A DNA stretch of 15,564 nt from Bacillota bacterium (GTDB taxonomy: Bacteria > Bacillota > Clostridia > Lachnospirales > Lachnospiraceae). The DNA is taken from positions 1-15,564 of the forward strand of contig JAFACO010000113.1 in the NCBI GenBank assembly GCA_023425485.1, written 5' to 3'. Under the pieces are notes generated by a model. It made no database searches and was not told the DNA's origin. It was given only the letters and a program-made list of their open reading frames with translations. Shown in pieces: positions 7,177-13,934 of the stretch; within the stretch, counting starts at the first letter, position 1, and each line of letters begins with the position of its first letter. Both the position numbers and the translations under genes were made by a program.

Positions 7177-7923
7177 ATGACATTCAGTACAGTAGCAATA
7201 GGAAAGAAGATTTCTAATCTTAGAAAAGAAAAAAATTTAACACAAATGGAATTAGCAGATGCAATGGGGGTCAGTTATCAGGCAGTTAGCAATTGGGAAC
7301 GCGGCAATTCCATGCCAGATATCTCAAAGCTCCCGGAACTGGCAACGTTATTTGGGTGTACCATCGATGATCTTCTCACCGATGGAGAAGCAAAGGATAT
7401 CATTAAACATGTGGTAATTGGTGATGCAGAAGTGTTCGTTCAGCAACATAAAGTATCAGGTCAGAGTATTGGAGAAGTTGCACCTATCTTAAAACCAGAG
7501 CAGACGGAACGACTTATGGACAGCATTCTTTCACAAAATGAAGAGAGAATGACCATAGAAGATTTAATTGGTATTGCTCCTTTCGTAGGTGAAGATTATC
7601 TGGATCAAATTGTAGATAAAATTGATATTGCAGATATGGAAGCAATCCAGGGGATAGCGCCATTCCTTAGTGAAGAATCCCTTGATAAACTTTTACGTAA
7701 GTGTACATCAGTTGGGAATATGCATCAGGTGGTTGGGCTAGCTCCATTTCTTAGCGAGGAAACTCTGGATTTCCTGGTAATGAGTGCGCTGGAAAAAGGA
7801 GAGGTCTCTAATTGCAAAGGATTATACCCGTTTTTGAGCAACCAAACCTTGCATAAGTTGGCCGATGCATTGGTGAAGAAACATGGATTTATGGCAATAA
7901 GGGATTTGGCTCCGTTCCTATAA
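7177..7923 (+). CDS. XRE-family regulator with C-terminal APFL repeats
   Basis: Residues 8-62 of this 248-residue protein form an XRE/HTH_3 DNA-binding domain (KISNLRKEKNLTQMELADAM, then GVSYQAVSNWERGNSMPD), a typical Cro/CI-like helix-turn-helix. The rest is unusual: from about residue 99 a helical unit recurs, beginning at residues 99, 132, 159, 187, 215 and 243, with consensus G-[IL]-A-P-F-L-S-E-E-x-L-D-x-L. Spacing is 33, then 27-28 residues, and the protein stops at the first six residues of the sixth unit (DLAPFL). This suggests an alpha-solenoid sensor or protein-binding tail. The frame extends upstream to 7117, but the ATG at 7177 is chosen because AGAGAGGAAG at 7161-7170 precedes it and the HTH then starts near residue 8. 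It stands alone, ending in a strong terminator. Regulon and ligand are unknown. Confidence 0.88.
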   Translation: MTFSTVAIGKKISNLRKEKNLTQMELADAMGVSYQAVSNWERGNSMPDISKLPELATLFGCTIDDLLTDGEAKDIIKHVVIGDAEVFVQQHKVSGQSIGEVAPILKPEQTERLMDSILSQNEERMTIEDLIGIAPFVGEDYLDQIVDKIDIADMEAIQGIAPFLSEESLDKLLRKCTSVGNMHQVVGLAPFLSEETLDFLVMSALEKGEVSNCKGLYPFLSNQTLHKLADALVKKHGFMAIRDLAPFL

Positions 7924-7943
7924 CAATATGGGATTAATATTAA

Positions 7944-7984
7944 AAGGGAAGATACTAGTTAGGCTGGTGTCCTCCCTTCTTTTT
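7944..7984 (+). terminator. Intrinsic terminator of the XRE gene
   Basis: AAGGGA (7944-7949) pairs with TCCCTT (7973-7978), and after one mismatch the stem continues inward through ACTAG/CTGGT to a 5-base loop. A CTTTTT tail at 7979-7984 follows. It starts 21 bases after the XRE stop codon. Confidence 0.85.
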
Positions 7985-8045
7985 ATGTTAAATAAGGCTT
8001 TTTGGATGTGGTAGATTGATTTCATTTTACTGCAATTTTTGGCAA

Positions 8046-8071
8046 TGTAGGGTTGTCAAACATATGTTACA
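8046..8071 (+). repeat. IS terminal inverted repeat, transposase 3' side
   Basis: This 26-bp end matches the inverted other end (9094-9119) at 20 of 26 positions, with TGTAGG and the inner GTTACA identical. The transposase stop codon (8056-8058) lies inside it, so the gene uses the element right to its edge. Confidence 0.85.
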
Positions 8072-9003
8072 CCATGCTTAACAAAATCAAATAGTATAGA
8101 TCTAGGAGATTTCCACCCTAGAGGTCTCATAGGAAAGTTATTGTAATCCCTTTTGTTATATATATTTAGTTGTTTTGAAAAATCATTAAAGGAATAAAAG
8201 GCATGTGTTGCATAGAATCTTTCATTATCTTTACGATGGCTACGTTCTACTTTTCCATTATGGCGAGGTGTAAATGGTCTGATTAATTTATGGCGGATTC
8301 TATGATGCTTCAATCTAACTTCAAAGAGTGTGGGAGTTTTCTTATTAGCACCCTGGCTAAAGCGCTTAGTAAATTCAAAACCATTGTCCGTCTGTACGCA
8401 TTCTATTGGCATAGGAAAGATCTTAATCAAATGCTCTAGAAATACTGCAGATGAATATGTACTATGTTCCTGGAAGGCTTCTACGTAGCGCCAACGAGAG
8501 TATTCATCAATTGCAGTGTATTGGTAGAATTTCTGACCTGAAGCTTCATTAACCAAACAAGCACTCGGGACACATTTAACATCTATCTGAATACGTTGAC
8601 CAGGATACTCCATTTGCTCATATGGCTTTGGAATATACTTTGGATTTGGAGGTTTAACAGCCATCAAGCTTTTCTTACAGAGGAAACGATATAGTCCAGG
8701 AATAGTGCGTGAATAACCACGCTGCATGAGCTTCACCCAGAAAACAACTAAACCAGCATTAGGATTACGTCTACGAAGATTATTGATCAGTTTAATTTCA
8801 TCAGCTGTATGTTGGTTTGGATGATGATGTGGTCTTCTGGAATGATCGCGGAGTGACTCAATAGAGCCGTCATAGCGTCGCTTCCAACGATAAATATACT
8901 GGCGGTTAGTTTTGTATTTAACAGCAGCTTTAGAAACGCCATATTTTTCGGCAAATTTAATTAGTGATAGTCTAAACTTCATATCTTGTGTTATACTAGC
9001 CAT
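8056..9003 (-). CDS. IS481-family DDE transposase
   Basis: This 315-residue transposase is full length for IS481-type elements. Residues 1-60 hold a helix-turn-helix (KFAEKYGVSKAAVKYKTN, then QYIYRWKRRYDG) for binding the element ends, followed by a second helical DNA-binding region to about 115. The integrase-like catalytic core (about 130-270) shows the acidic triad D141 (RIQIDVK), D206 (VQTDNGFEF) and E253 (HNGKVERSH). The D206-E253 gap is longer than the usual 35 because of an insert around 216-230. The start is the ATG at 9001-9003 of the plus strand; AAAGGGG lies 9 bases upstream in the leader. A 10-bp stem in that leader ends at the start codon and could hide it and the ribosome site. 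No frameshift or internal stop is seen. Confidence 0.92.
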   Translation of the reverse strand: MASITQDMKFRLSLIKFAEKYGVSKAAVKYKTNRQYIYRWKRRYDGSIESLRDHSRRPHHHPNQHTADEIKLINNLRRRNPNAGLVVFWVKLMQRGYSRTIPGLYRFLCKKSLMAVKPPNPKYIPKPYEQMEYPGQRIQIDVKCVPSACLVNEASGQKFYQYTAIDEYSRWRYVEAFQEHSTYSSAVFLEHLIKIFPMPIECVQTDNGFEFTKRFSQGANKKTPTLFEVRLKHHRIRHKLIRPFTPRHNGKVERSHRKDNERFYATHAFYSFNDFSKQLNIYNKRDYNNFPMRPLGWKSPRSILFDFVKHGVTYV

Positions 9004-9077
9004 AGCGAGAAGCCCCTTTCGGTTGATTTGTATTGTGGTGATTCAAATATAACACAAAAGGGAATAACTTCTCGCTA
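9003..9077 (-). promoter_or_regulatory. Leader hairpin covering the transposase start
   Basis: TAGCGAGAAG (9003-9012) and CTTCTCGCTA (9068-9077) are perfect 10-bp inverted copies. CCCTTT (9014-9019) and the AAAGGG within 9056-9062 can extend the stem beyond a small bulge. In the leftward transcript the 3' arm contains the GGGG of the ribosome site and abuts the ATG, so folding would block initiation. In other IS elements such structures limit transposase made from read-through transcripts; that role here is inference. Confidence 0.65.
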
Positions 9078-9093
9078 TTTAATTTTTATGAAA

Positions 9094-9119
9094 TGTAACA
9101 CATGTATTGTAATCCTACA
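9094..9119 (-). repeat. IS terminal inverted repeat, transposase 5' side
   Basis: This is the second 26-bp end, reading TGTAGGATTACA on the minus strand and matching the other end at 20 of 26 positions. It lies about 90 bases upstream of the transposase start and probably includes part of its promoter, although no strong -35/-10 pair is visible. Confidence 0.85.
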
Positions 9120-9149
9120 CTTTTTCATATTCTATTCATCTTAAGCTAA

Positions 9150-9178
9150 TTGCGGACTTACAAATATTATTATATAAT
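9150..9178 (+). promoter_or_regulatory. Promoter of yigZ
   Basis: TTGCGG (9150-9155), a 17-base spacer and a perfect TATAAT (9173-9178) lie about 50 bases upstream of the GTG start and 30 bases outside the insertion sequence. The IS therefore did not disrupt it. Confidence 0.7.
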
Positions 9179-9228
9179 ATCTAAATCAGAAAAGGCAATA
9201 TCAATGCAGTTGAAAGGAGTATCCCAAC

Positions 9229-9879
9229 GTGAAGGAAGCCTATAAGACCATATACCAGGGTGGAACTGGTGAATATGTTGTAAAGAAATCCAGATTTATT
9301 GCAACCATATGTCCTGTTGAAACAGAAGAACAAGCAATTGAATTAATTGATGGGTTAAAGAAAAAGTATTGGGATGCAGCACATAATTGTTCCGCCTATG
9401 TCATTGGTGCTGATCAAGCTATTCTGCGCTGCTCTGATGATGGGGAACCCAGCAAAACTGCTGGTAAACCAATGCTAGATATCCTTATAGCGCAGGAACT
9501 CACCAATATCGTAGTGGTAGTAACGCGTTATTTTGGTGGTACACTTCTGGGTACTGGTGGATTGGTTAAGGCATATCAATCTGCTGTTTTAGAAGGACTA
9601 ACTAATTGTGATATTATTAATAAGGAACTTGGTGTTCAATTTAATATAATTGTAGACTATACTGCGGGTGGCAAGCTCCAATACATGATTAATCAAGAAG
9701 AATTAATACTTATTAAATCTTCTTACACAGATCAGATTACTTTTTTCTTACTTATTCCACCTGGCAAATTGGATTTTGTAACAAAAAAAGTAGCTGAACT
9801 CACGAACGGTTCAGCTACAATCGAAATACTTGAGCAGGTATACTTCACTAAGCATAATAGTGAAGTAATCCTGTTTTGA
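9229..9879 (+). CDS. yigZ: YigZ/IMPACT family protein
   Basis: This 216-residue protein belongs to the widespread UPF0029/IMPACT family (E. coli YigZ, B. subtilis YvyE). Residues about 12-122 form the IMPACT domain, with the hallmark RCSDDGEPSKTAGKPML (68-83) and VVTRYFGGTLLGTGGLVKAY (97-116). Residues about 135-205 match the ferredoxin-like DUF1949 C-terminal domain. The eukaryotic relative modulates translational control; the bacterial role is not settled, and a translation-linked function is only family inference. The start is GTG at 9229 with AAAGGAG at 9213-9219, spacing 9. The gene converges on a small minus-strand gene, with stop codons separated by three bases. Its last 90 bases contain two perfect 10-bp inverted repeats, one followed on the minus strand by a T-run, so the coding end seems to double as RNA signal. 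Confidence 0.92.
   Translation: MKEAYKTIYQGGTGEYVVKKSRFIATICPVETEEQAIELIDGLKKKYWDAAHNCSAYVIGADQAILRCSDDGEPSKTAGKPMLDILIAQELTNIVVVVTRYFGGTLLGTGGLVKAYQSAVLEGLTNCDIINKELGVQFNIIVDYTAGGKLQYMINQEELILIKSSYTDQITFFLLIPPGKLDFVTKKVAELTNGSATIEILEQVYFTKHNSEVILF
9782..9818 (-). terminator. Leftward terminator embedded in the yigZ coding end
   Basis: GTAGCTGAAC (9790-9799) and GTTCAGCTAC (9809-9818) form a perfect 10-bp stem with a 9-base loop. On the minus strand the stem is followed at once by CTTTTTTT (from the A-run at 9783-9789), a textbook intrinsic terminator for the small gene that ends at 9883. The plus strand has no T-run after the stem, so the signal faces left only. Confidence 0.8.
9841..9867 (+). 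repeat. Perfect 10-bp hairpin near the yigZ stop
   Basis: TACTTCACTA and TAGTGAAGTA pair perfectly around a 7-base loop, ending 9 bases before the yigZ stop codon. A second small inverted repeat (TAATCC 9866-9871, GGATTA 9880-9885) spans the two stop codons. The tail has only TTTT, and termination here would fall before the stop codon. A role as a 3' end stabiliser or pause is as likely as termination. Confidence 0.5.
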
Positions 9880-9882
9880 GGA

Positions 9883-10173
9883 TTAAATCCCCTGGCTTAC
9901 CAGATCATCCAATACATCTACCATGGAGATTGGTGTTACTTGAAATTGGCAAAGTTTTTTAATTACTGTCAATACAGAATCCTTTGATTCCGATAAACCA
10001 GCAACCTCATCAGACTCGATGATATTCCCAAGATATTTGGTTATCCTGACGCCATAATATGTAGTCTTGTGATCATCCTCTGACATTCGCTCTGTTAGAC
10101 TGTAGTCTAACTTCATAACTCTTGCATCTTCCAACAAAACCTCATTACTAAATAATAGCTGTAACTGCTGCAT
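9883..10173 (-). CDS. Small DUF6514-like protein
   Basis: This 96-residue soluble protein of unknown function resembles the DUF6514 family of Clostridia in its pattern TTYYGVRITK (37-46), an acidic stretch with 'ESDEVAGLSESKDSV', and the closing 'QFQVTPISMVDVLDDLV' (77-92). The assignment is from memory of that pattern. It has no signal peptide or membrane segment. The frame is open up to 10239, but the ATG at 10171-10173 is preferred because GGGGGA sits 7 bases upstream in the mRNA, while the upstream ATG has no ribosome site. It converges with yigZ and appears to use a terminator inside that gene. A promoter with an overlapping Spo0A-box core lies 90-120 bases upstream. The second hydrophobic residue pattern suggests an alpha/beta fold; no catalytic residues are evident. 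Confidence 0.75.
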   Translation of the reverse strand: MQQLQLLFSNEVLLEDARVMKLDYSLTERMSEDDHKTTYYGVRITKYLGNIIESDEVAGLSESKDSVLTVIKKLCQFQVTPISMVDVLDDLVSQGI

Positions 10174-10263
10174 ACTTAAATCCCCCAAACCCAAACTGAA
10201 AATTAACTGACAATTAAAATTATACACAGATAATACCATTTTTAAAGCGTTAAGTATCGCACC

Positions 10264-10292
10264 TTTTTATTCTCTTCGTTTTATTTCGACAA
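10264..10292 (-). promoter_or_regulatory. Promoter of the DUF6514-like gene with Spo0A-box core
   Basis: On the minus strand TTGTCG (10287-10292), a 17-base spacer and TAAAAA (10264-10269) give a moderate sigma-A promoter, about 85 bases of leader from the start. The -35 overlaps TGTCGAA (plus-strand 10285-10291), the core of the Spo0A binding box. A 7-mer occurs about twice by chance in a window this size, so Spo0A control is only a suggestion. Confidence 0.45.
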
Positions 10293-10496
10293 TCTTTCGC
10301 TTTTTGTGATGTAAATTAAGTTAATTAAAAGATAATTTTTGGTTTTTGTGAGTTATTTTCAATTATTATGTTAATTTTTTTGCAAAGTAATGAGCCATTA
10401 TTACTATATTTTATGTTACATTTTCTTTAAAATTTAGGACTAGTTGTTACAAAATTATTTCCGTCCTATTAAGTCTATTTATTTTTCTTTATTTCA
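10293..10496. other. AT-rich intergenic stretch, no gene seen
   Basis: This is the middle of the roughly 400-base gap between the divergent DUF6514-like and PBP genes. It is very AT-rich with long T-runs and no credible open frame. The only structure noticed is a 6-bp inverted pair, TAGGAC near 10435 and GTCCTA near 10473, too far apart to be convincing. Confidence 0.6.
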
Positions 10497-10525
10497 TTGA
10501 GCAAATTTGATATACTATATAGGAT
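10497..10525 (+). promoter_or_regulatory. Promoter region of the class A PBP gene
   Basis: Two overlapping options exist. TTGAGC (10497-10502), a 17-base spacer and TAGGAT (10520-10525) form a moderate promoter. Alternatively TATACT (10511-10516), preceded by TGA, is an extended -10 with a poor -35. Either would leave a leader of about 50-60 bases. Confidence 0.5.
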
Positions 10526-10580
10526 AAGCAAAAATTGATGATTCGTCTTAAGAGTCACCAAGAAAGGCATGGTTATAATT

Positions 10581-13334
10581 ATGGATTTTAGTAAAAAAGG
10601 GATCGAACATAAACAACAGTATATAAAGTCTACCTCCAGGCGTTTAATTTCGAAAACACGTATTACGCTCTTTCGCTTATGCATCGCTGCATTTGTAGCC
10701 TTAGTAATTATAGGCGTTTTTGCTGGCTTTGGCTATATAAAGGGAGTCATAGACAGTGCACCAGAAATTAGTGAAATTGACGTAGTTCCAAAAGGCTTTA
10801 CAACTACTATTTATGATAAAGAAGGGAATGTAATCGAGCATCTAGTTGCACCTCAGTCAAACCGAGAATACGTATCTATTGATGATTTCCCTGATTACAT
10901 TAAATATGCATTTATTAGTATTGAGGATGAACGTTTTTATGAACATTCTGGTATTGATGTGAAAGGTATTTTTCGTGCTTTTGTTGTTGGACTAAAATCA
11001 GGTGGTTTTTCTGAAGGCGGAAGTACTCTTACCCAGCAGCTGCTAAAAAATCAGATATTTAATGGTGGTCGTGAAGTATCTTTTATAGACAAGCTCGAAC
11101 GTAAAATTCAGGAGCAGTATTTGGCTATCCAACTGGAAAATCAATTAGACAAGGATACCATTTTAGAGTATTACTTAAATGTTATTAACCTTGGTTCTGG
11201 AACATATGGTATTCAGACTGCTTCACAACGTTATTTTAATAAAGACGCAAAAGATTTAACCGTTTCTGAAGCAGCAACTATAGCTGCAATTGCACAGCTT
11301 CCTGTTTATCGTAATCCGATTAAATATCCAAAGGAAAATGAAGTTAGAAAAAATCAAATTCTTGATGATATGCTGGAACAGGAACATATCACTCAGGCAG
11401 AATATGATATTGCTATAGCAGATGATGTATATTCAAGAATTCAAGCCGTAAATAGCGAAAAAGATACTGACTCCAATTATACTTATTTTGTAGATGAAGT
11501 AATTGATAGAGTCATAAAAGACCTTCAGGCATTAGGATATACCGAGACAGAAGCGTTTAACAAACTTTTTTCTGAGGGCTTGAATATCTATACTACCCAG
11601 GATTCTGTAATACAAAAAATATGTGATGACGTGTATTCTGATGTGTCCTATTTCCCTGAAATGGGTGTTTCCTACTGGGAACTTAACTATGATTTGTCAA
11701 TTCAGAATGGTGACGATGAAAAAACCCTTGTACACTATCACAAAAATGACTTTTTGGAATTCTACAAAGACTTTGATGATCCGGAACATCTCTATATAGA
11801 CGATGGAAAAAGTAAATTCTCCTTATTGTTCTTAGATAAAGAAGATATGCAAGAAAAAATTGACGCTTTTAAAGCAGCGAAATTAGCAGAAGTTGGACCA
11901 GACGGTATTGTAGCTGGAGAAACATCAACGATGACACTTCAACCTCAATCCTCTTTTGTAGTAATGGATCAGTATACTGGAGAAGTTTCTGCTATCATTG
12001 GTGGCCGAGGTGAAAAGAATTTTGATAGATCCTTAAATCGTGCTACTGGAACGAAACGCCAGCCTGGTTCGACATTTAAAATTTTATCCACTTATTTGCC
12101 AGCTCTTGATTCTTTAGGTATGACTTTAGCAAGTGTGCAAGACGATTCAGGTCCTTATTACTACCCCGGAACAAAGGATGAGGTAACTAACTGGACAAAG
12201 ACTAAAGTATATGAAGGTTTAACAACAGTACGTCGAGCAATTCTAAACTCCATGAACATTGTAACTGTTAAGAATTTTGCAGAAGTTACTCCGCAGCTTG
12301 GATATGATTATCTTCAAAAACTAGGCTTTACCACACTTGTTGATTCTGATATAACTTATTCTACAGCACTTGGTGGCCTTACCTATGGTGTAACTAATTT
12401 AGAACTAACCGCTGCTTATGCAGCAATTGCTGATGGTGGAATCTATACAGAACCCATACTCTATACCAAAATATTAGATCGTAACGGTAAAGTAATCTTA
12501 AGTAAAACTCCGAAAAAGGAACAGGTTATGAAGGAATCCACCGCTTTCCTTCTTACCAGTGCAATGGAGGACGTTGTTAAAGTAGGAACTGGAACAAGCG
12601 TAAAGCTTACGGCTATTAAGATGCCGGTGGCTGGTAAGACTGGCTCAACCTCCAATTACAACGATTTATGGTTTTCTGGTTATTCACCTTATTACACTGC
12701 AACGATCTGGTCTGGATTTGATAATAATCGTACTCAAACTAATACCGCCTATCCTAAGAAGATTTGGAAAGCAATTATGGAGCAGATACACATCCAGAAA
12801 GAGCTTGAAATCAAAGAGTTTACAAAACCAGATTCCGTTATCTCTGTGAAAATATGTACCAAGTCTGGTAAGCTCGCACAGGAAGGCGTATGTGACGATG
12901 TTCAAGGCAAAGATTTTACAAAGGTTGAATACTTTGCTAAGGGTACAGAACCCATAGAAAAATGTGAAGTCCATGTAACTGCAAATATTTGTACGGACTC
13001 TGGACTACTAGCTACAGATAACTGCCCCGCCTCCAAAGTAAAATCAGAAGTATTCCTAAATAAAACTGAAATAGCAAAAACTGATGATACTCCATATATC
13101 CTTCCAAAGGATTATTGCAATGTTCACGGTAGCGGTGGTAAGGCACCTAGCAGTGGTAATAGCAATAATAGTAATGGAAATGGCAATACGAATGGAAATG
13201 GTAACGGCAATGGCAACAGTAATGGAAACGGCAATAGCAACGGAAATGGTAACAATAATGGTAACAGTGGTAATAACTCAACAAACACCGACGATGATTT
13301 TAATACCAATGTGTTTGATGATCTAATTCCATAA
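10581..13334 (+). CDS. Class A penicillin-binding protein (PBP1A-like)
   Basis: This is a bifunctional peptidoglycan synthase of about 917 residues that polymerises glycan strands and cross-links peptides outside the membrane. Positions are counted from the upstream ATG at 10569. A basic cytoplasmic tail leads into one membrane segment at about 34-57. The GT51 glycosyltransferase domain shows catalytic E119 in EDERFYEHSGID and GGSTLTQQLLKN near 150-160. The transpeptidase domain has S501-TFK504 (SxxK, nucleophile S501), S561-M-N (SxN) and K690-TGS (KTGT box). After it come short Cys-containing segments (ICTKSG, ICTDSG, NCPASK) typical of clostridial PBP1A, then an Asn/Gly-rich tail ending DDLIP. 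Two in-frame ATGs occur (10569, 10581); AAAGG at 10563-10567 is 1 base from the first and 13 from the second, and homologues as I recall them start near the second. A bidirectional terminator follows. Confidence 0.93.
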   Translation: MDFSKKGIEHKQQYIKSTSRRLISKTRITLFRLCIAAFVALVIIGVFAGFGYIKGVIDSAPEISEIDVVPKGFTTTIYDKEGNVIEHLVAPQSNREYVSIDDFPDYIKYAFISIEDERFYEHSGIDVKGIFRAFVVGLKSGGFSEGGSTLTQQLLKNQIFNGGREVSFIDKLERKIQEQYLAIQLENQLDKDTILEYYLNVINLGSGTYGIQTASQRYFNKDAKDLTVSEAATIAAIAQLPVYRNPIKYPKENEVRKNQILDDMLEQEHITQAEYDIAIADDVYSRIQAVNSEKDTDSNYTYFVDEVIDRVIKDLQALGYTETEAFNKLFSEGLNIYTTQDSVIQKICDDVYSDVSYFPEMGVSYWELNYDLSIQNGDDEKTLVHYHKNDFLEFYKDFDDPEHLYIDDGKSKFSLLFLDKEDMQEKIDAFKAAKLAEVGPDGIVAGETSTMTLQPQSSFVVMDQYTGEVSAIIGGRGEKNFDRSLNRATGTKRQPGSTFKILSTYLPALDSLGMTLASVQDDSGPYYYPGTKDEVTNWTKTKVYEGLTTVRRAILNSMNIVTVKNFAEVTPQLGYDYLQKLGFTTLVDSDITYSTALGGLTYGVTNLELTAAYAAIADGGIYTEPILYTKILDRNGKVILSKTPKKEQVMKESTAFLLTSAMEDVVKVGTGTSVKLTAIKMPVAGKTGSTSNYNDLWFSGYSPYYTATIWSGFDNNRTQTNTAYPKKIWKAIMEQIHIQKELEIKEFTKPDSVISVKICTKSGKLAQEGVCDDVQGKDFTKVEYFAKGTEPIEKCEVHVTANICTDSGLLATDNCPASKVKSEVFLNKTEIAKTDDTPYILPKDYCNVHGSGGKAPSSGNSNNSNGNGNTNGNGNGNGNSNGNGNSNGNGNNNGNSGNNSTNTDDDFNTNVFDDLIP
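13150..13290 (+). repeat. Asn/Gly codon repeat at the PBP 3' end
   Basis: A stretch of about 140 bases built from AAT/AAC-GGT/GGC/GGA units with scattered AGC/AGT encodes a tail of about 45 residues, mostly NG, NS and NN. Codons vary between units, so selection appears to act on the protein as well as by slippage. Long apparent reading frames on the other strands here are by-products of the repeat. Confidence 0.8.
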
Positions 13335-13407
13335 GGCAATCTATTTGTACAGCTATTTCGTTTGTAATTACACATTAACTTCATTCACAAATAATTACAT
13401 TTAACTA

Positions 13408-13450
13408 AAAAGGGAGAAACCTTCACAATACTTGAAGGCTTCTCCCTTTT
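13408..13450. terminator. Bidirectional terminator between the PBP gene and spoVAE
   Basis: An 11-bp outer stem (AAAAGGGAGAA with TTCTCCCTTTT), one mismatch and a 5-bp inner stem (CCTTC/GAAGG) close a 9-base loop. TTTT plus ATT follows on the plus strand, and the A-run at 13407-13411 gives a T-run on the minus strand. It lies between two convergent genes and should stop both. Confidence 0.88.
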
Positions 13451-13491
13451 ATTAATCAAATTAAATTTGAATCATATAAATGAATTATACT

Positions 13492-13848
13492 TTAGGATTT
13501 CATCTTCGGACTAAATACCAACGATGCTAAATATGCAAATATTAAAGCAGCTGAGATGCCGACAGCAGAAGAGGTAAAGCCACCTTTAAAGATCCCGATA
13601 AATCCATCCTTGTCTACAGCCTCTTTCACTCCTTTAAATAAGACATTTCCAAAGCCTGTCAAAGGAACGCTAGCTCCTGCTCCTGCCCATTTGGAAAACG
13701 GCTCATATACCCCAATTGCTCCAAGTATTGCTCCGGTACATACGAGTATTACCATAACTCTACCAGGCAAAAGTTTTGTATTATCTAATAATATCTGAAC
13801 GACCGCACATATGGCACCGCCAACTAAAAAAGCTTTCACATATTCCAT
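13492..13848 (-). CDS. spoVAE: SpoVAE, spore dipicolinate channel membrane protein
   Basis: This 118-residue membrane protein is the SpoVAE component of the SpoVA channel, which moves Ca-dipicolinic acid into the forming spore and releases it at germination. Four hydrophobic segments are visible, at about 6-22, 30-46, 60-72 and 93-112. The loop motif GAGASVPLTGFGN carries the G-A-G-x-x-V-P-x-T-G-F-x-N signature also present in SpoVAC here, showing common ancestry. The start is fixed by AAAGGAG 7 bases before the ATG. It is the last gene of the spoVAC-D-E cluster, 86 bases after spoVAD. That gap holds a small palindrome TTGATATAATCAA but no terminator. The terminator is at 13408-13450. Confidence 0.93.
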   Translation of the reverse strand: MEYVKAFLVGGAICAVVQILLDNTKLLPGRVMVILVCTGAILGAIGVYEPFSKWAGAGASVPLTGFGNVLFKGVKEAVDKDGFIGIFKGGFTSSAVGISAALIFAYLASLVFSPKMKS

Positions 13849-13934
13849 ACAACATCTCCTTTCAATAACTTAGATTTCGCAGCACAAAATCTTTAATATT
13901 GCTTGATATAATCAACTCAAAATTAATGAAATAT

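Larger units (their letters stand above)
8046..9119 (-). mobile_element. Complete IS481-family insertion sequence (1074 bp)
   Basis: The element is bounded by 26-bp imperfect inverted repeats starting TGTAGG and contains one full-length DDE transposase gene on the minus strand. Size, TGT...ACA ends and transposase type fit the IS481 family. It lies between the XRE terminator and the yigZ promoter and seems not to have broken a gene. The flanking bases (GGCAA on the left, CTTTT on the right) show no target-site duplication, which suggests an old insertion, later change, or a rearranged copy. The open reading frame is intact, so the element may still be active. Confidence 0.88.

Noticed and set aside
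13152..13280. CRISPR-like periodicity
   Set aside because: The units are 6-base codon pairs without spacers, in frame with the PBP gene, so this is a coding repeat.
13084..13384. Long overlapping reading frames on both strands over the PBP tail (Met-rich and Leu/Pro-rich)
   Set aside because: They are by-products of the Asn/Gly codon repeat read in other frames, with no ribosome sites of their own.
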